In this document: positions 26,375 to 34,759 of the stretch, one piece after another
Layout of the letters: the number at the start of each line of letters is the position of its first letter
Numbering within the stretch: the stretch's first letter is position 1
Source of the DNA: Chryseobacterium endalhagicum
GTDB taxonomy: Bacteria > Bacteroidota > Bacteroidia > Flavobacteriales > Weeksellaceae
Reading direction: 5' to 3'
Assembly: GCF_016745235.1 (NCBI RefSeq)
Contig: NZ_JAELVM010000001.1
Location: forward strand, 1,129,856 to 1,193,855
DNA length: 64,000 nucleotides
Translations under genes and position numbers: made by a program
The notes under the pieces: generated by a model
The model's database searches: none
What the model saw: the letters and a program-made list of their open reading frames with translations, nothing else
What the model was told of the DNA's origin: nothing

Positions 26375-27670
26375 TCAAGATATTTTCTGCTGGGAGATTT
26401 CCCGGAACGTTTTTGCCGTATTCATAGCATGATCAGATGAGGTTTTCCCGATATAGGATAAAAATGTGGTCTCTGTACTGTGTCCGGTAATAGCCATAAT
26501 CTGGGGCGTGGTAAATCTTTTATCCCCATAAAAATTTGTTGCGAAGCTTCTGCGGCATATATGACTGCTGACAAGATTATATTTTTCAGTTTCCTTTAGC
26601 TCATTTCTTTTCAGCTCATCATTAAAAACTTTCCCTTTCATCACTGTATCAAGTCCTGAAAGCTCACATACTTTTTTAAGATACAGATTAAATGCTGCTG
26701 CATTACTGTCATGGGTTGTTCTTCTGAAAAGGGGCGGAAAACATCCGTCATATTTTTGCAGTATTTCTTCTACCTCATCGTGCAGAGGAATGGTGACATG
26801 CTTTCCCGTTTTTATCTGTGTCAATTCTATAAACCGGAAGCTTTCCCCTTCTGAATTCGTTTTAGTAAATATTTTAGTTTTATTCATGGTTAAAAGATCA
26901 CTCACGCGCTGCCCGGTATAGCAGCCGATCAGAAGCCAATCTTTTGCATGGATTAAATCTTCTCCTATCATTAGAGTGTTTTTTATCTGATCAAGTTCCT
27001 GAAAATTTAAAAACACCTTTAAAGCGGGTTTATTTTCAATCACAAAGCCGTTAATCTGGTGGTGGATGCTCTTTCCGTTATCCCTGGCATCAAGAAGTAC
27101 TGTTTTAAGATTTTTAAGATTTCCTCTTGCTGTGGATTCCATTAGACCGCCTTCAGTCATAAGCCAGCTGTTAAATTCCAACATTGTTTTTTTATCAATA
27201 TCAGACAAAAGGTAAGTTCTTTTCTTAAACTTTTGAAAACGTGAAAACTTATCCAGTAAATTGTAATATTGGTTATCGGTCTTCTCTGTGGTTTTGGTGT
27301 CCAGCTTTCTAAGTTCCCTGTAAGTAGATAAATAATTGACCACAATATTATCATTTGTTTTCTCGTCCTGAGTTCTTTCAAAAAACAGATTGATTTTTCC
27401 TTTAAGCCAATACTTATCAAAAAGAGCCCCTCTTGAAAGGTCATTATTATACTCATTTAAAATAAAGGTCTTTAACGCGTTTAGTCTTGAAGTAAGGTTT
27501 TTTGACTGTGGGTTATTCTGTTTGGGTAGGGAGGTCTTTTCACTCCAATCCGCATAATTGATAATAAGTCCTGTAGAATTTCGCATTTTAAGCGTTTTTG
27601 AAACACTCAATTGGATTTGAATAATACTTTCCTTAGTTTTACTGCGCAGATAATATTTGACCGTTGCCAT
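26375..27670 (-). CDS. tyrosine recombinase (element integrase)
   Basis: 431 aa, with the Bacteroidota integrase plan: an arm-binding N-terminus (KYYLRSKTKESIIQIQLSVS), a SAM-like core-binding domain, and a catalytic domain with the full motif set: Arg in YTGQRVSDLLTM, His-x-x-Arg in SHICRRSFATNF, His in ITGHSTETTF and the nucleophile Tyr in FLSYIGKT. It should catalyse insertion and excision of the small element it borders. About 250 bases to its right lies the thioredoxin-TPR gene terminator; the attachment site is probably in 27671-27920, but I could not identify it. Confidence 0.92.
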   Translation of the reverse strand: MATVKYYLRSKTKESIIQIQLSVSKTLKMRNSTGLIINYADWSEKTSLPKQNNPQSKNLTSRLNALKTFILNEYNNDLSRGALFDKYWLKGKINLFFERTQDEKTNDNIVVNYLSTYRELRKLDTKTTEKTDNQYYNLLDKFSRFQKFKKRTYLLSDIDKKTMLEFNSWLMTEGGLMESTARGNLKNLKTVLLDARDNGKSIHHQINGFVIENKPALKVFLNFQELDQIKNTLMIGEDLIHAKDWLLIGCYTGQRVSDLLTMNKTKIFTKTNSEGESFRFIELTQIKTGKHVTIPLHDEVEEILQKYDGCFPPLFRRTTHDSNAAAFNLYLKKVCELSGLDTVMKGKVFNDELKRNELKETEKYNLVSSHICRRSFATNFYGDKRFTTPQIMAITGHSTETTFLSYIGKTSSDHAMNTAKTFREISQQKIS

Positions 27671-27922
27671 AAGCTTATTTTAAAGCAAATGTATTTAATA
27701 AAAATAAAGTGTCAAAATATGTGTCAAATTTTTTGCACATATATAGAATTTAATAAAACATATTGCAATAATGTGAGATAACAAAACAAGCTTCAAAGTA
27801 TTTCAAATAAACAATTATAATGCATTTAATAGACTTTTACATAAATAGCCTAATTGCAAACTTCGAATACTGAACGAAGTCGAAGCATCTATAATTATAT
27901 TAAGATTAAAAATGATAAGCAT

Positions 27923-27961
27923 AAAAAACCCCTGCAGAGCTTTGCTCTGCAGGGGTTTTTT
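27923..27961. terminator. strong bidirectional terminator
   Basis: A long perfect stem (AACCCCTGCAGAG / CTCTGCAGGGGTT) with a 5-base loop is flanked by A6 on the left and T6 on the right, so it can end transcription in both directions. It closes the minus-strand thioredoxin-TPR gene, whose stop is about 20 bases away. Confidence 0.9.
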
Positions 27962-27979
27962 ATTATTTTACCTTTTGGA

Positions 27980-29140
27980 TTAAAGACTCTTCAGCAACTT
28001 CTCAGTATCTGTAGAATCCTGGCCTTCAGTTTTAGCCAGCTGAACAGACTTTTCTGCCCAGATTTTTGCATTCTTTTTATCTCCTATCTTGTTGTAAAGG
28101 TTCGCAAGCGTATCTGTATTTGCATAGCTCTCATCTTTCTTTACAGATTCCTGAGCCCAAGCTACCGCTTTTTCAAGGGAAGCTTTATTGCTTACATTTT
28201 CAAAGAAATTCCAGGCTACTGAGTTCAGTTCATCAGAATTTGCCGCAGAATAATCTTTGTAGAGTTCCAAAGTTAGTTTTTCGTACGTAGGAATGTCTTT
28301 ATCTTTCAGGGCTCTGCCTGCTTTTGCTCTTTTTAAGACCTTTTCAGATTCATCTTTTGTAAGAAATTTTTGAGACTCTGTCAGAAAGTAGCTGTCGTTC
28401 CATGATTTTGTATCCGGATTATAAGACTTCTTAACAACAGTATTTACTTTTACATTTTTATCGAATTTTGCATATCTGTCTTCCGGAAAAATCTTGGTGA
28501 TTTCAGCTTTCTTAGACTGGAATATTTTATACAAAGGACCTTCCGTACTCTGTGTCCCTGAAAGAAGCATCTGTACATCTTCCTGATCCATCGTAGTTTT
28601 CTGCTGGAAATAACGTTCCAGTACTTTTCCTGCAAATTCGGCATCGTTGTAAATGGTAAGTCCTGCCAGGTTTTTTAGAAACTCAGGATCTTTTTCTCCA
28701 CCTTCAAATTTTTTCTTTAATGAAGTAAGCCTTTTACTTGGGTCTTCGGCATCTTTGGCAAACTGGATGAAATCTTTTTCCTCCACATAGCCTATTGTTC
28801 TGTGTACTTCCTCACCATCACCATTGATGAAAAGGTAAGTAGGGAATACTTTTACATTGTATTTCTTGGCAAGACCTACTCCTTCTCCTTTTTCCATGTC
28901 TATTTTGGCATTCACGAAATGAGAATTGTAGAAATCTCCCACAGTCTGAAGCGGGAAAATATTTTTTACCATCAGTTTACAAGGCCCGCACCATGATGCA
29001 TAGGCGTCTACAAATACAAGTCTGTTCTCTTTTTTTGCTTTGGCAAGAACAGCCGTGAAATTGCTGTCTTCAAATTTAACTCCCTGCGCAAAAGCAAGGA
29101 CTCCTATAAATACGGAAGAAAATATTGCTAATTTTTTCAT
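27980..29140 (-). CDS. periplasmic thioredoxin-fold protein with TPR-like C-terminus
   Basis: 386 aa. A signal peptide (LAIFSSVFIGVLAFAQ) is followed by a thioredoxin domain with the active site WCGPC in DAYASWCGPCKLMVKN (about residues 47-51) and the cis-proline region VKVFPTYLFING. The C-terminal 200 residues are helical with a final TPR-like pair (SYANTDTLANLYNKIGDKKNA). The protein should act as a periplasmic thiol-disulfide oxidoreductase; the TPR end probably holds a partner. It stands alone between two terminator-bounded regions. Confidence 0.88.
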   Translation of the reverse strand: MKKLAIFSSVFIGVLAFAQGVKFEDSNFTAVLAKAKKENRLVFVDAYASWCGPCKLMVKNIFPLQTVGDFYNSHFVNAKIDMEKGEGVGLAKKYNVKVFPTYLFINGDGEEVHRTIGYVEEKDFIQFAKDAEDPSKRLTSLKKKFEGGEKDPEFLKNLAGLTIYNDAEFAGKVLERYFQQKTTMDQEDVQMLLSGTQSTEGPLYKIFQSKKAEITKIFPEDRYAKFDKNVKVNTVVKKSYNPDTKSWNDSYFLTESQKFLTKDESEKVLKRAKAGRALKDKDIPTYEKLTLELYKDYSAANSDELNSVAWNFFENVSNKASLEKAVAWAQESVKKDESYANTDTLANLYNKIGDKKNAKIWAEKSVQLAKTEGQDSTDTEKLLKSL

Positions 29141-29352
29141 AAAACTTTTTATTGCTTACAAATGTAATAATTATGTTAACATGTAAGTGGGGTATGCATT
29201 GAAAATATTTACCTAAATCTAATTTTTATATATAATAATTCTATTTATTGTGAAAATTCTTAAATATGTGTTATTAAAATAAATAACAATTTGTTTTTTA
29301 GTTAAAAAAATTAAATAATAGTGGAATATTTTAATAAAAAATAAAATATTAG

Positions 29353-29360
29353 TAGCTTTG
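29353..29360 (+). promoter_or_regulatory. -7 promoter element of the TPR/AraC regulator
   Basis: TAGCTTTG fits TAnnTTTG and lies 21 bases before the ATG at 29382. No clear -33 TTG is seen in the very AT-rich DNA upstream. Confidence 0.45.
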
Positions 29361-29381
29361 TGAAAAACAAAAAAACAACCC

Positions 29382-31055
29382 ATGAAAATGATAAATTATT
29401 ATAAAATCCGGATAATAATTTATTGTTTTATACCCAGAGGGCTGCTGAAATTTTTGTTTTTGTTCATAACTGCGGTTCCTTTATGGGCTCAGAAAAAAAA
29501 TGGCTTTGACCAGATCTGCGAAAGAACATCCATTCAGGTAGCTCAAAAAGATATTCCCAAATCCCTGAAAACAGCCGATTCTCTTTATATGGCGGCTCAG
29601 AAACCACTGGACAAAGTAAAGAGCCTTTTACTTTCTGCCGAATTATACCATGTTTCCGGCGAATTTAAAAAATCCATATGCTACGGCGAAAATGCCCATT
29701 CTCTGCTGAAACAGATTGATGATCCGGAATGGTTTTCCCGCGTGAATGAATTTCTGGCGAAGGAATACCGTCTTGTAGGTCTTCATGAAAGATCCAGAAA
29801 ATATATCCTGCAGGGCATGCAGGGGGCAAAAGGAATCAGCGATGCCCAAAAGAGAGGCGAAGTAATGGGCCTTTTGAATCAGGAAATGGCTTATTACGAA
29901 ATGGAGCAGGGGAATTATACTGAAGCGGTACAATATATTGAACACTCCTTGAATTCTTTTGGAAAAGATCAGATAGCAGAGAACGGAAGAGCTGTAGCAG
30001 CTTCTTACCAGATTCTGGGAGATGTGTATTTTAAACTTAAAGACTATAAGGTTTCAGAAAATTATTACCGGAAAGCAGAATCACTCGTAAAAACCAAATG
30101 CTGTGTTCTGGGGCTGGTTTATAACGGGATTGGCGGTATCCGTCTGAAACAGAAAAACTGGAAAGAAGCAGAAATATACCTCAAAAAAGCTGAAAATATA
30201 GCAGACAGCTCTAAAAGCCTCAAGCTGAAAAAAGCAGTTTATTCTAATATTAATGATTATTACGAAGGAACAGGTGATGATTATAAAGCATCTCTTTACG
30301 CGATAAAGTATGTAAGAGCCTACGACAGCCTTACCGCACGAAACCGGGAATTTACCCCTAAAAATTCTGAAAATCTTACAAAACGCAGCCCGAAAAGCAA
30401 GCAGATCAGTATCGTGAAAAATGCAGCTATTATTGTATTACTGGGCACATTGATCGGGATTGTGATTTTGTTTAAAGCCAAACAGAGGAAGCAGCGTTCA
30501 AAATTCAGAAATATTATCAGAACCCAGCTGCAGATGCTCAGTTCCAGAAGTGAGCCCGTGCCGTTAAAAAGAGAAAATTCCGATTTTGCGAATATTTCTG
30601 TGGAAGAAGTGGACGACAGGATCGGAGGCTATGACAAAAAAAGAAACGAGTCCCTGATGACGTCCGAAACAGAAGCAAAACTGCTGGAACTTCTTGAAGA
30701 ATTTGAAAAAGGCGAGCTGTATAACAACAAGAATATGTCGCTATCCTTTCTGGCGGCGGAACTCAATACCAATACCAAATACCTTTCGTATGTGATCAAT
30801 CAGCATAAATGTACTGATGTGAAAACATATGTCAACCGTCTGCGGATCAATTATATTGTAGATAAACTGATCAACGATGAAAAATACAGGCAGTATAAGA
30901 TCAGTATTCTTGCCGATGAATGTGGTTTTTCTTCGCACAGTAAATTTGCCACAGTGTTTAAAGCAGTGACCGATTTTTCTCCTTCCGCTTACATTAAATA
31001 CCTTGATTCTGAAAAGCCCGGAGGTAAAAATGTTCATTTTCGTGAAAACAATTAA
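29382..31055 (+). CDS. TPR / membrane / AraC-type regulator
   Basis: 557 aa. An N-terminal hydrophobic segment (LLKFLFLFITAVPLWAQ) acts as a signal peptide, TPR repeats fill about residues 60-330 (YTEAVQYIEHSLNSFG, YKVSENYYRKAESL and WKEAEIYLKKAENI), one membrane helix lies near residues 345-365 (NAAIIVLLGTLIGIVILF), and the C-terminus is an AraC double helix-turn-helix (MSLSFLAAELNTNTKYLSYVI ... ISILADECGFSSHSKFATVF). The TPR sensor is thus periplasmic and the DNA-binding part cytoplasmic. The same plan is seen in the gene that runs off the end of this window. Target genes unknown. Confidence 0.88.
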   Translation: MKMINYYKIRIIIYCFIPRGLLKFLFLFITAVPLWAQKKNGFDQICERTSIQVAQKDIPKSLKTADSLYMAAQKPLDKVKSLLLSAELYHVSGEFKKSICYGENAHSLLKQIDDPEWFSRVNEFLAKEYRLVGLHERSRKYILQGMQGAKGISDAQKRGEVMGLLNQEMAYYEMEQGNYTEAVQYIEHSLNSFGKDQIAENGRAVAASYQILGDVYFKLKDYKVSENYYRKAESLVKTKCCVLGLVYNGIGGIRLKQKNWKEAEIYLKKAENIADSSKSLKLKKAVYSNINDYYEGTGDDYKASLYAIKYVRAYDSLTARNREFTPKNSENLTKRSPKSKQISIVKNAAIIVLLGTLIGIVILFKAKQRKQRSKFRNIIRTQLQMLSSRSEPVPLKRENSDFANISVEEVDDRIGGYDKKRNESLMTSETEAKLLELLEEFEKGELYNNKNMSLSFLAAELNTNTKYLSYVINQHKCTDVKTYVNRLRINYIVDKLINDEKYRQYKISILADECGFSSHSKFATVFKAVTDFSPSAYIKYLDSEKPGGKNVHFRENN

Positions 31056-31139
31056 GATTCAGGCTCTTTTTCCTTATTCTGTCTTTTCATTTTCACGAAA
31101 ACGGATAACCTAATGTTTTACGTAAAGTATTCACATCTA

Positions 31140-31575
31140 TATCTTTGCGCCAGCTTTATGGGAATAAGCTTACTGCATTTTGTCACTCATATTTTAATCT
31201 TTTTATTCCTGTAGAGCAGCACAGCGCTCAAATCTAATCCTAAAAATTACCAGAGCTGTAGAATATTTGTTTAATATTTTACGCTGACCATGAAAATTTT
31301 TAACTGGTATTAAACAGACGAAGACCTTTTAAAAGGCCGTTTGATATTGCTGTTTCCCGAAGCTTTTTTCTCTGTGCGGATGGAAATTTTTAAAGCATGT
31401 CAATGGCCCGATGCCGTCAAAAGACGGTTCCCAAGCTGAGGGGGTACTGCCCCCGAGGCTTTCTGAGAGCATGACTTTCAGGAATACTGATGATTCAGAT
31501 CTTTTATTTCGGAGAATACCGATGGAGAAAAAGATTTTATAATACAATCGGGGTTGATTGCCCGGTTTTTTTCAG
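31140..31575 (+). ncRNA. candidate structured non-coding RNA
   Basis: The 816-base gap after the AraC-type gene holds a -7 element TATCTTTG (31140-31147) and, about 400 bases on, a hairpin CGGG/CCCG followed by T7 (31546-31573). Between them is a GC-richer stretch with several hairpins: CCTTTTAAAAGG (31325-31336), GCCGTC-AAAA-GACGGT (31413-31428), GGGGG-TACTG-CCCCC (31440-31454) and CTGA-TGAT-TCAG (31488-31499). No open frame of note exists on this strand. I looked for RNase P, tmRNA and SRP RNA signatures and saw none. A flavobacterial 6S-type or unnamed RNA is possible. The element limits are inferred. Confidence 0.35.
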
Positions 31576-31593
31576 TCAAGTTTTTTTAAGTAC

Positions 31594-31618
31594 AAATCCG
31601 CAGTTATGCTGCGGATTT
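31594..31618. terminator. hairpin, possible bidirectional terminator
   Basis: A perfect 10-bp stem AAATCCGCAG / CTGCGGATTT with a 5-base loop. It stands just after the terminator of the candidate RNA. The T-run on either side is short, so strength is uncertain. A near twin occurs at 34198-34224. Confidence 0.5.
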
Positions 31619-31663
31619 GTTATTTTATTTTAACCTGAGTTCGGGATAAGAAGTTAAGATTAA

Positions 31664-31829
31664 AAGGCTGGAAGCTGGAAGAGAGAGGCTGGAAGTTACT
31701 ATTAGACAATGATATTAAACATCTACCCTTCAATTTGTTGAACAGGATTAAAAAAATAATAAAACCGCAGGGCATTTCTACCTTCGGACTTCAATAACTT
31801 CCCTCTTCCGGCTTCAAACTTCCTGACCT
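31664..31829. repeat. dispersed ~165-bp repeat, family A, copy 1
   Basis: The left end reads AGGCTGGAAGCTGGAAGAGA and AGGCTGGAAGTTACT; the right end is its mirror (AATAACTTCCCTCTTCCGGC and CTTCCTGACCTT). The inner part is AT-rich and varies between copies. The ends could pair over the whole unit. Four full copies and one half copy lie in 31.6-39.3 kb, each downstream of or between genes. Confidence 0.75.
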
Positions 31830-31871
31830 TATTATACAAACAAAAATGTCTTAGCCCCGAACTCAGGTTAT

Positions 31872-32081
31872 TTATTTGGTTTTTGTACTGTCAGTTTTTA
31901 CCTTGGTGCTGTCAGGAGTAGCCGGCGCCGGTTCAGAATTGGCCACTGCAGAATCTCCCATATTATTTCTCATCGCCTCTTTATTGTGCTCGTCTTTGAA
32001 TTCTTCTCTTTTTTCTTTGTTCTGGGCACAGCTTCCTAAAAACATAACTCCCAGAATAGCTCCTATCCATAATTTTTTCAT
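31872..32081 (-). CDS. small lipoprotein
   Basis: 69 aa. A lipoprotein signal peptide ends in LGSC with Cys18 as the lipid site. The rest is hydrophilic: a charged stretch (NKEKREEFKDEHNKEA) and a low-complexity tail of Asp, Ser, Thr, Lys and Pro (PDSTKVKTDSTKTK). No fold is expected for the tail. A second lipoprotein with the same kind of tail lies at 34254-34472, so the two may be distant paralogues. Function unknown. Confidence 0.75.
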   Translation of the reverse strand: MKKLWIGAILGVMFLGSCAQNKEKREEFKDEHNKEAMRNNMGDSAVANSEPAPATPDSTKVKTDSTKTK

Positions 32082-32232
32082 AATAGTTAATTTTAATGTT
32101 TAGTATAATCAAATATAATGAAATATTGAGAGTTTTAGGGCGGTTTGTAAGATATTCTCATTGGAAATTTGTTTTTAATGTAATAAATAGACATTTTATG
32201 CTACTTATTATGAAGTTACAACTATTCTGAAC

Positions 32233-33054
32233 ATGAAGCTGGAATTATTTAAACCAAAAAATCCTGCATTGGCCGCTTATATGGAAGGATATTATTTTCT
32301 CAGCCGGAATGCGGATGAAGAGGATACGAGATACCTTACCTTTCCGAATAATTACAGCATTATTTCCGTTTGTGAAAATATAAAGATGGAATTCGGGAGC
32401 AACAGTGTGATGGTAGCGGGAAAAGCCACCGGGAATTTTGTTTCCAGCCTTATCTGCCACTATAAAAAGCCGATTAGCGTAACCATAAAAGGGAAAGTCA
32501 ATGAAATTACATTCTACTTTAAACCTCTGGGCCTTAACGCATTTCTCAGCAAGCCGCTTAAGCAGTATACCGATACTTTTTTTAACAGTTTTATTCCTTT
32601 TGACGATTATCAGCAGTCCATGATAAGCATACTGCATGAACCGGATTTTGATAAAAGAATTGAAATGATTGAAGAATACTGGATATCTAAGCTGGTGGGA
32701 TTCAGTCATCCTTTTTTAAACAGATTAACAAATCATATGATGGCAGATCCGGAAATATCACTGGCAGACCTGGCCGCTGAATATAAAACAAGCAGGCAAA
32801 CAGTGAATAAACTTTTTGATCTGCATCTTTGCAAAAGCCCTTCGGATTTCAGGAAGATCCAGCGTTTCAGGGAGACGCTTATCAATAGCATGGACAGGAA
32901 AATCACGTTCACTGAGCTCAGTTATGATCATTTTTTCTACGATCAGTCTCATTTAATTAAAGATTTTAAAGCCTTGACAGATTTCACGCCTAAAAAGTTC
33001 TTTCAGGATACTTCGTTTTATCAGGATGAAAGTATTAACTGGTTTTTTCTCTGA
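32233..33054 (+). CDS. AraC-family transcriptional regulator
   Basis: 273 aa, cytoplasmic. The N-terminal 150 residues look like the cupin-like sensing domain found in many Bacteroidota AraC proteins (MEGYYFLSRNADEEDTRYLTF and KGKVNEITFYFKPLGLNAFL). The C-terminus is an AraC DNA-binding domain with two helix-turn-helix units (ISLADLAAEYKTSRQTVNKLF and FTELSYDHFFYDQSHLIKDF) and the usual closing FTPKKFF. The effector is not known. The TraB/GumN gene follows 70 bases downstream on the same strand. Confidence 0.87.
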   Translation: MKLELFKPKNPALAAYMEGYYFLSRNADEEDTRYLTFPNNYSIISVCENIKMEFGSNSVMVAGKATGNFVSSLICHYKKPISVTIKGKVNEITFYFKPLGLNAFLSKPLKQYTDTFFNSFIPFDDYQQSMISILHEPDFDKRIEMIEEYWISKLVGFSHPFLNRLTNHMMADPEISLADLAAEYKTSRQTVNKLFDLHLCKSPSDFRKIQRFRETLINSMDRKITFTELSYDHFFYDQSHLIKDFKALTDFTPKKFFQDTSFYQDESINWFFL

Positions 33055-33124
33055 GGTTTACATTTTTACAATTTTTTGATTTTTCAGCTTTCTATTTTTG
33101 GTTAAACAAAAAACATGATCAATT

Positions 33125-33997
33125 ATGGAAAATCTGGTTAACAAAATTCTGCTCCTCCTGTTTATTCTGCTCTCAATGATTACTTTTTCACAGGAAACGT
33201 ATCTCTGGAAAGTCGCTTCAAAGAATGGGAAACATATTTCTTATTTCTTCGGGACGATGCATATGGCGGGGGAATCGTTCTACAATCAATATCCGGTGAT
33301 CGACAATTCTCTGAAATCCAGTGATCTGGTCATTACAGAAACGGAGATCAAAAAAAATCAGGTCATCGAGGAATTCAACAGCCGCACTGAAACCAATGAC
33401 CTGGAAGAAAAACTGTCTGCTGAAGACTATGCAAGACTGAAAAATGTTTTTAAAAACAGTGGAATCGATATTAAAAAGCTGCGCCGGGATGAAATCGTAA
33501 AAATGATGCAGCTGAAAATCTGGAAATCCGGATGTGACGGAACAGACAAATATATGCTGGACGGCTATATCCAGAAAGTAGGGGAAGACAACGGCAAGAA
33601 ACTGGTTTATCTGGAAACTTCGAAAATGCAGCAGGATTATCTGGACGATGCAAGAGGGCCGAAATTTAAATCCGGAACCGCTGTGATCAGAGGAACATTG
33701 AACCGATATGAAAAAGCAATGGCTTCCAATGATAAAAAATGCAAGGGAATGCAGAACGACTATCTGGAACTGAAAGACAAATATATATTCGATAAATCCT
33801 GCGAAAGTCTCAGTAAAGGCGACCAGATTATTATCACCGAAAGAAACGGGAAATGGATGGAGATTCTTCCGGAGCTTATCGAAAAAAATAATGTTTTCCT
33901 GGCAGTTGGGCTGGGTCACTTTTCCTATACCTGCGGGCTGATCGAGAAATTTAAAAGTCTTGGATATTCGGTAGAACCGGTTCCTATGAAATTATAA
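33125..33997 (+). CDS. TraB/GumN family protein
   Basis: 290 aa. A signal-like N-terminus (ILLLLFILLSMITFSQ) precedes the family pattern: TYLWKVASKNGKHISYFFGTMHMA, where the GTMH motif supplies a conserved histidine, a conserved acidic ITETEI segment, and the closing motif FLAVGLGHFSYTCGLIEKF with Gly-x-x-His. TraB/GumN (TIKI-like) proteins are metal-dependent proteases or erythromycin-esterase-like hydrolases anchored outside the inner membrane. The substrate is unknown. The gene is followed by a family A repeat and a terminator. Confidence 0.88.
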   Translation: MENLVNKILLLLFILLSMITFSQETYLWKVASKNGKHISYFFGTMHMAGESFYNQYPVIDNSLKSSDLVITETEIKKNQVIEEFNSRTETNDLEEKLSAEDYARLKNVFKNSGIDIKKLRRDEIVKMMQLKIWKSGCDGTDKYMLDGYIQKVGEDNGKKLVYLETSKMQQDYLDDARGPKFKSGTAVIRGTLNRYEKAMASNDKKCKGMQNDYLELKDKYIFDKSCESLSKGDQIIITERNGKWMEILPELIEKNNVFLAVGLGHFSYTCGLIEKFKSLGYSVEPVPMKL

Positions 33998-33999
33998 TT

Positions 34000-34162
34000 A
34001 AAAGGCAGGGAGCTGGAAGAAAGAGGCTGGAAGTTACTGTCAGATCATATTAAACTGCAGTTTTTAAATTTGCTGAAGGGATTAAAAACTAATAAACCGC
34101 ACTGCATTTCTGTTTTTGACTTCTATAAACTTCCATCTTCGGGCTTCAGACTTCCTGACCTT
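34000..34162. repeat. dispersed ~165-bp repeat, family A, copy 2
   Basis: Starts right after the TraB/GumN stop with AAAGGCAGGGAGCTGGAAGA and AGAGGCTGGAAGTTACT, and ends with AAACTTCCATCTTCGGGCTT and CTTCCTGACCTT. The ends match copy 1 closely, while the centre is shared only in part (AATAAACCGCA). Confidence 0.75.
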
Positions 34163-34197
34163 GAAGGTAATGACCTGAGAAACATTTTGTATAAAAA

Positions 34198-34224
34198 AAT
34201 CCGCAGAGCTTTCATCTGCGGATT
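34198..34224. terminator. bidirectional terminator between convergent genes
   Basis: AATCCGCAGA / TCTGCGGATT, a perfect 10-bp stem with a 7-base loop, has A-rich sequence on the left and T-rich sequence on the right. It serves the convergent TraB/GumN and small lipoprotein genes. Confidence 0.8.
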
Positions 34225-34253
34225 TTCCATTTTTAATTAAACTGTTGTTGTAT

Positions 34254-34472
34254 TTATTTAGCCGGAACTACTGTAGCCGTAGAATCTACTTTCATCTTTG
34301 CGGTATCAGCAGGAGTTACCGTCTTTACCGTATCTGTGGCAGCAGGTGTTGCCGTTTGGGCTTTATCTACTGCTGCTGAATCAGAATTACTGGATGACAT
34401 GGAAGATTCTTTGGTCCCGCAGCTCACAACTACTAATCCTAAACCGATGGCTGCTATCAAAAACTTTTTCAT
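34254..34472 (-). CDS. small lipoprotein
   Basis: 72 aa with a lipoprotein signal peptide ending VVSC (Cys18). The mature part is a low-complexity Ser/Thr/Ala/Asp chain (SSSNSDSAAVDKAQTATPAA, then DTAKMKVDSTATVVPAK) with no predicted fold. The tail composition is like that of the lipoprotein at 31872-32081. Probably an envelope protein tethered to a membrane; role unknown. Confidence 0.75.
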   Translation of the reverse strand: MKKFLIAAIGLGLVVVSCGTKESSMSSSNSDSAAVDKAQTATPAATDTVKTVTPADTAKMKVDSTATVVPAK

Positions 34473-34591
34473 AATATTTTTATTTTTTAGTGTTACCTCT
34501 GAAAGTTCAATAATTATTCCTAAAGGGTAGTACGAAATATTAAAACATAGATAAAGTTTGTTAAAAGGTGTTAGGAAAAGAGGAATGTAGG

Positions 34592-34759
34592 GTAAGGAGG
34601 GAAGCCAGAGGATGGAAGATGGAAGTTATATTTGGCATCAGTTTTAATAGAAAACTATAAAATCTAATTAAACTGGCAGAAAACTCATAAAGTTTATGCT
34701 ATAGTCATACTTTCGGGCTTAATAACCTCCATCCTCCAGCTTCCCTCTTCCCTCCTTCT
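34592..34759. repeat. dispersed ~165-bp repeat, family A, copy 3
   Basis: Begins AAGGAGGGAAGCCAGAGGAT then GGAAGATGGAAGTTAT and ends AATAACCTCCATCCTCCAGC then TTCCCTCTTCCCTCCTTC. This is the most diverged copy, but the mirror-image ends are intact and even longer. It touches the stop of the MarR-type gene. Confidence 0.7.

Larger units (their letters stand above)
22297..27670. mobile_element. small integrated element with Rep-like protein and tyrosine recombinase
   Basis: A block of AT-rich genes lies between the RHS operon and the thioredoxin-TPR gene: a ribbon-like protein, an outer-membrane barrel protein, a replication-like protein, a 59-aa protein, an excisionase-like HTH protein, an unknown 229-aa protein and a tyrosine recombinase at the right edge. 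This is the make-up of small integrative or phage-like elements in Bacteroidota. The limits given are those of the outer genes; no flanking direct repeat was found by eye and no tRNA is next to it, so the true ends are unknown. Confidence 0.55.

Noticed and set aside
31329..31547. 72-residue minus-strand frame in the gap after the AraC-type gene
   Set aside because: It covers the hairpin-rich candidate RNA and its sequence reflects those hairpins; no promoter or protein-like pattern.
31140..31575. RNase P RNA, tmRNA or SRP RNA in the structured gap
   Set aside because: None of the conserved words of these RNAs is present (no GAGGAAAGTCC, no tRNA-like end, no GGAAGGAAGCAGC).
33218..33919. 233-residue minus-strand frame opposite the TraB/GumN gene
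   Set aside because: Phe-rich shadow of a well supported gene.
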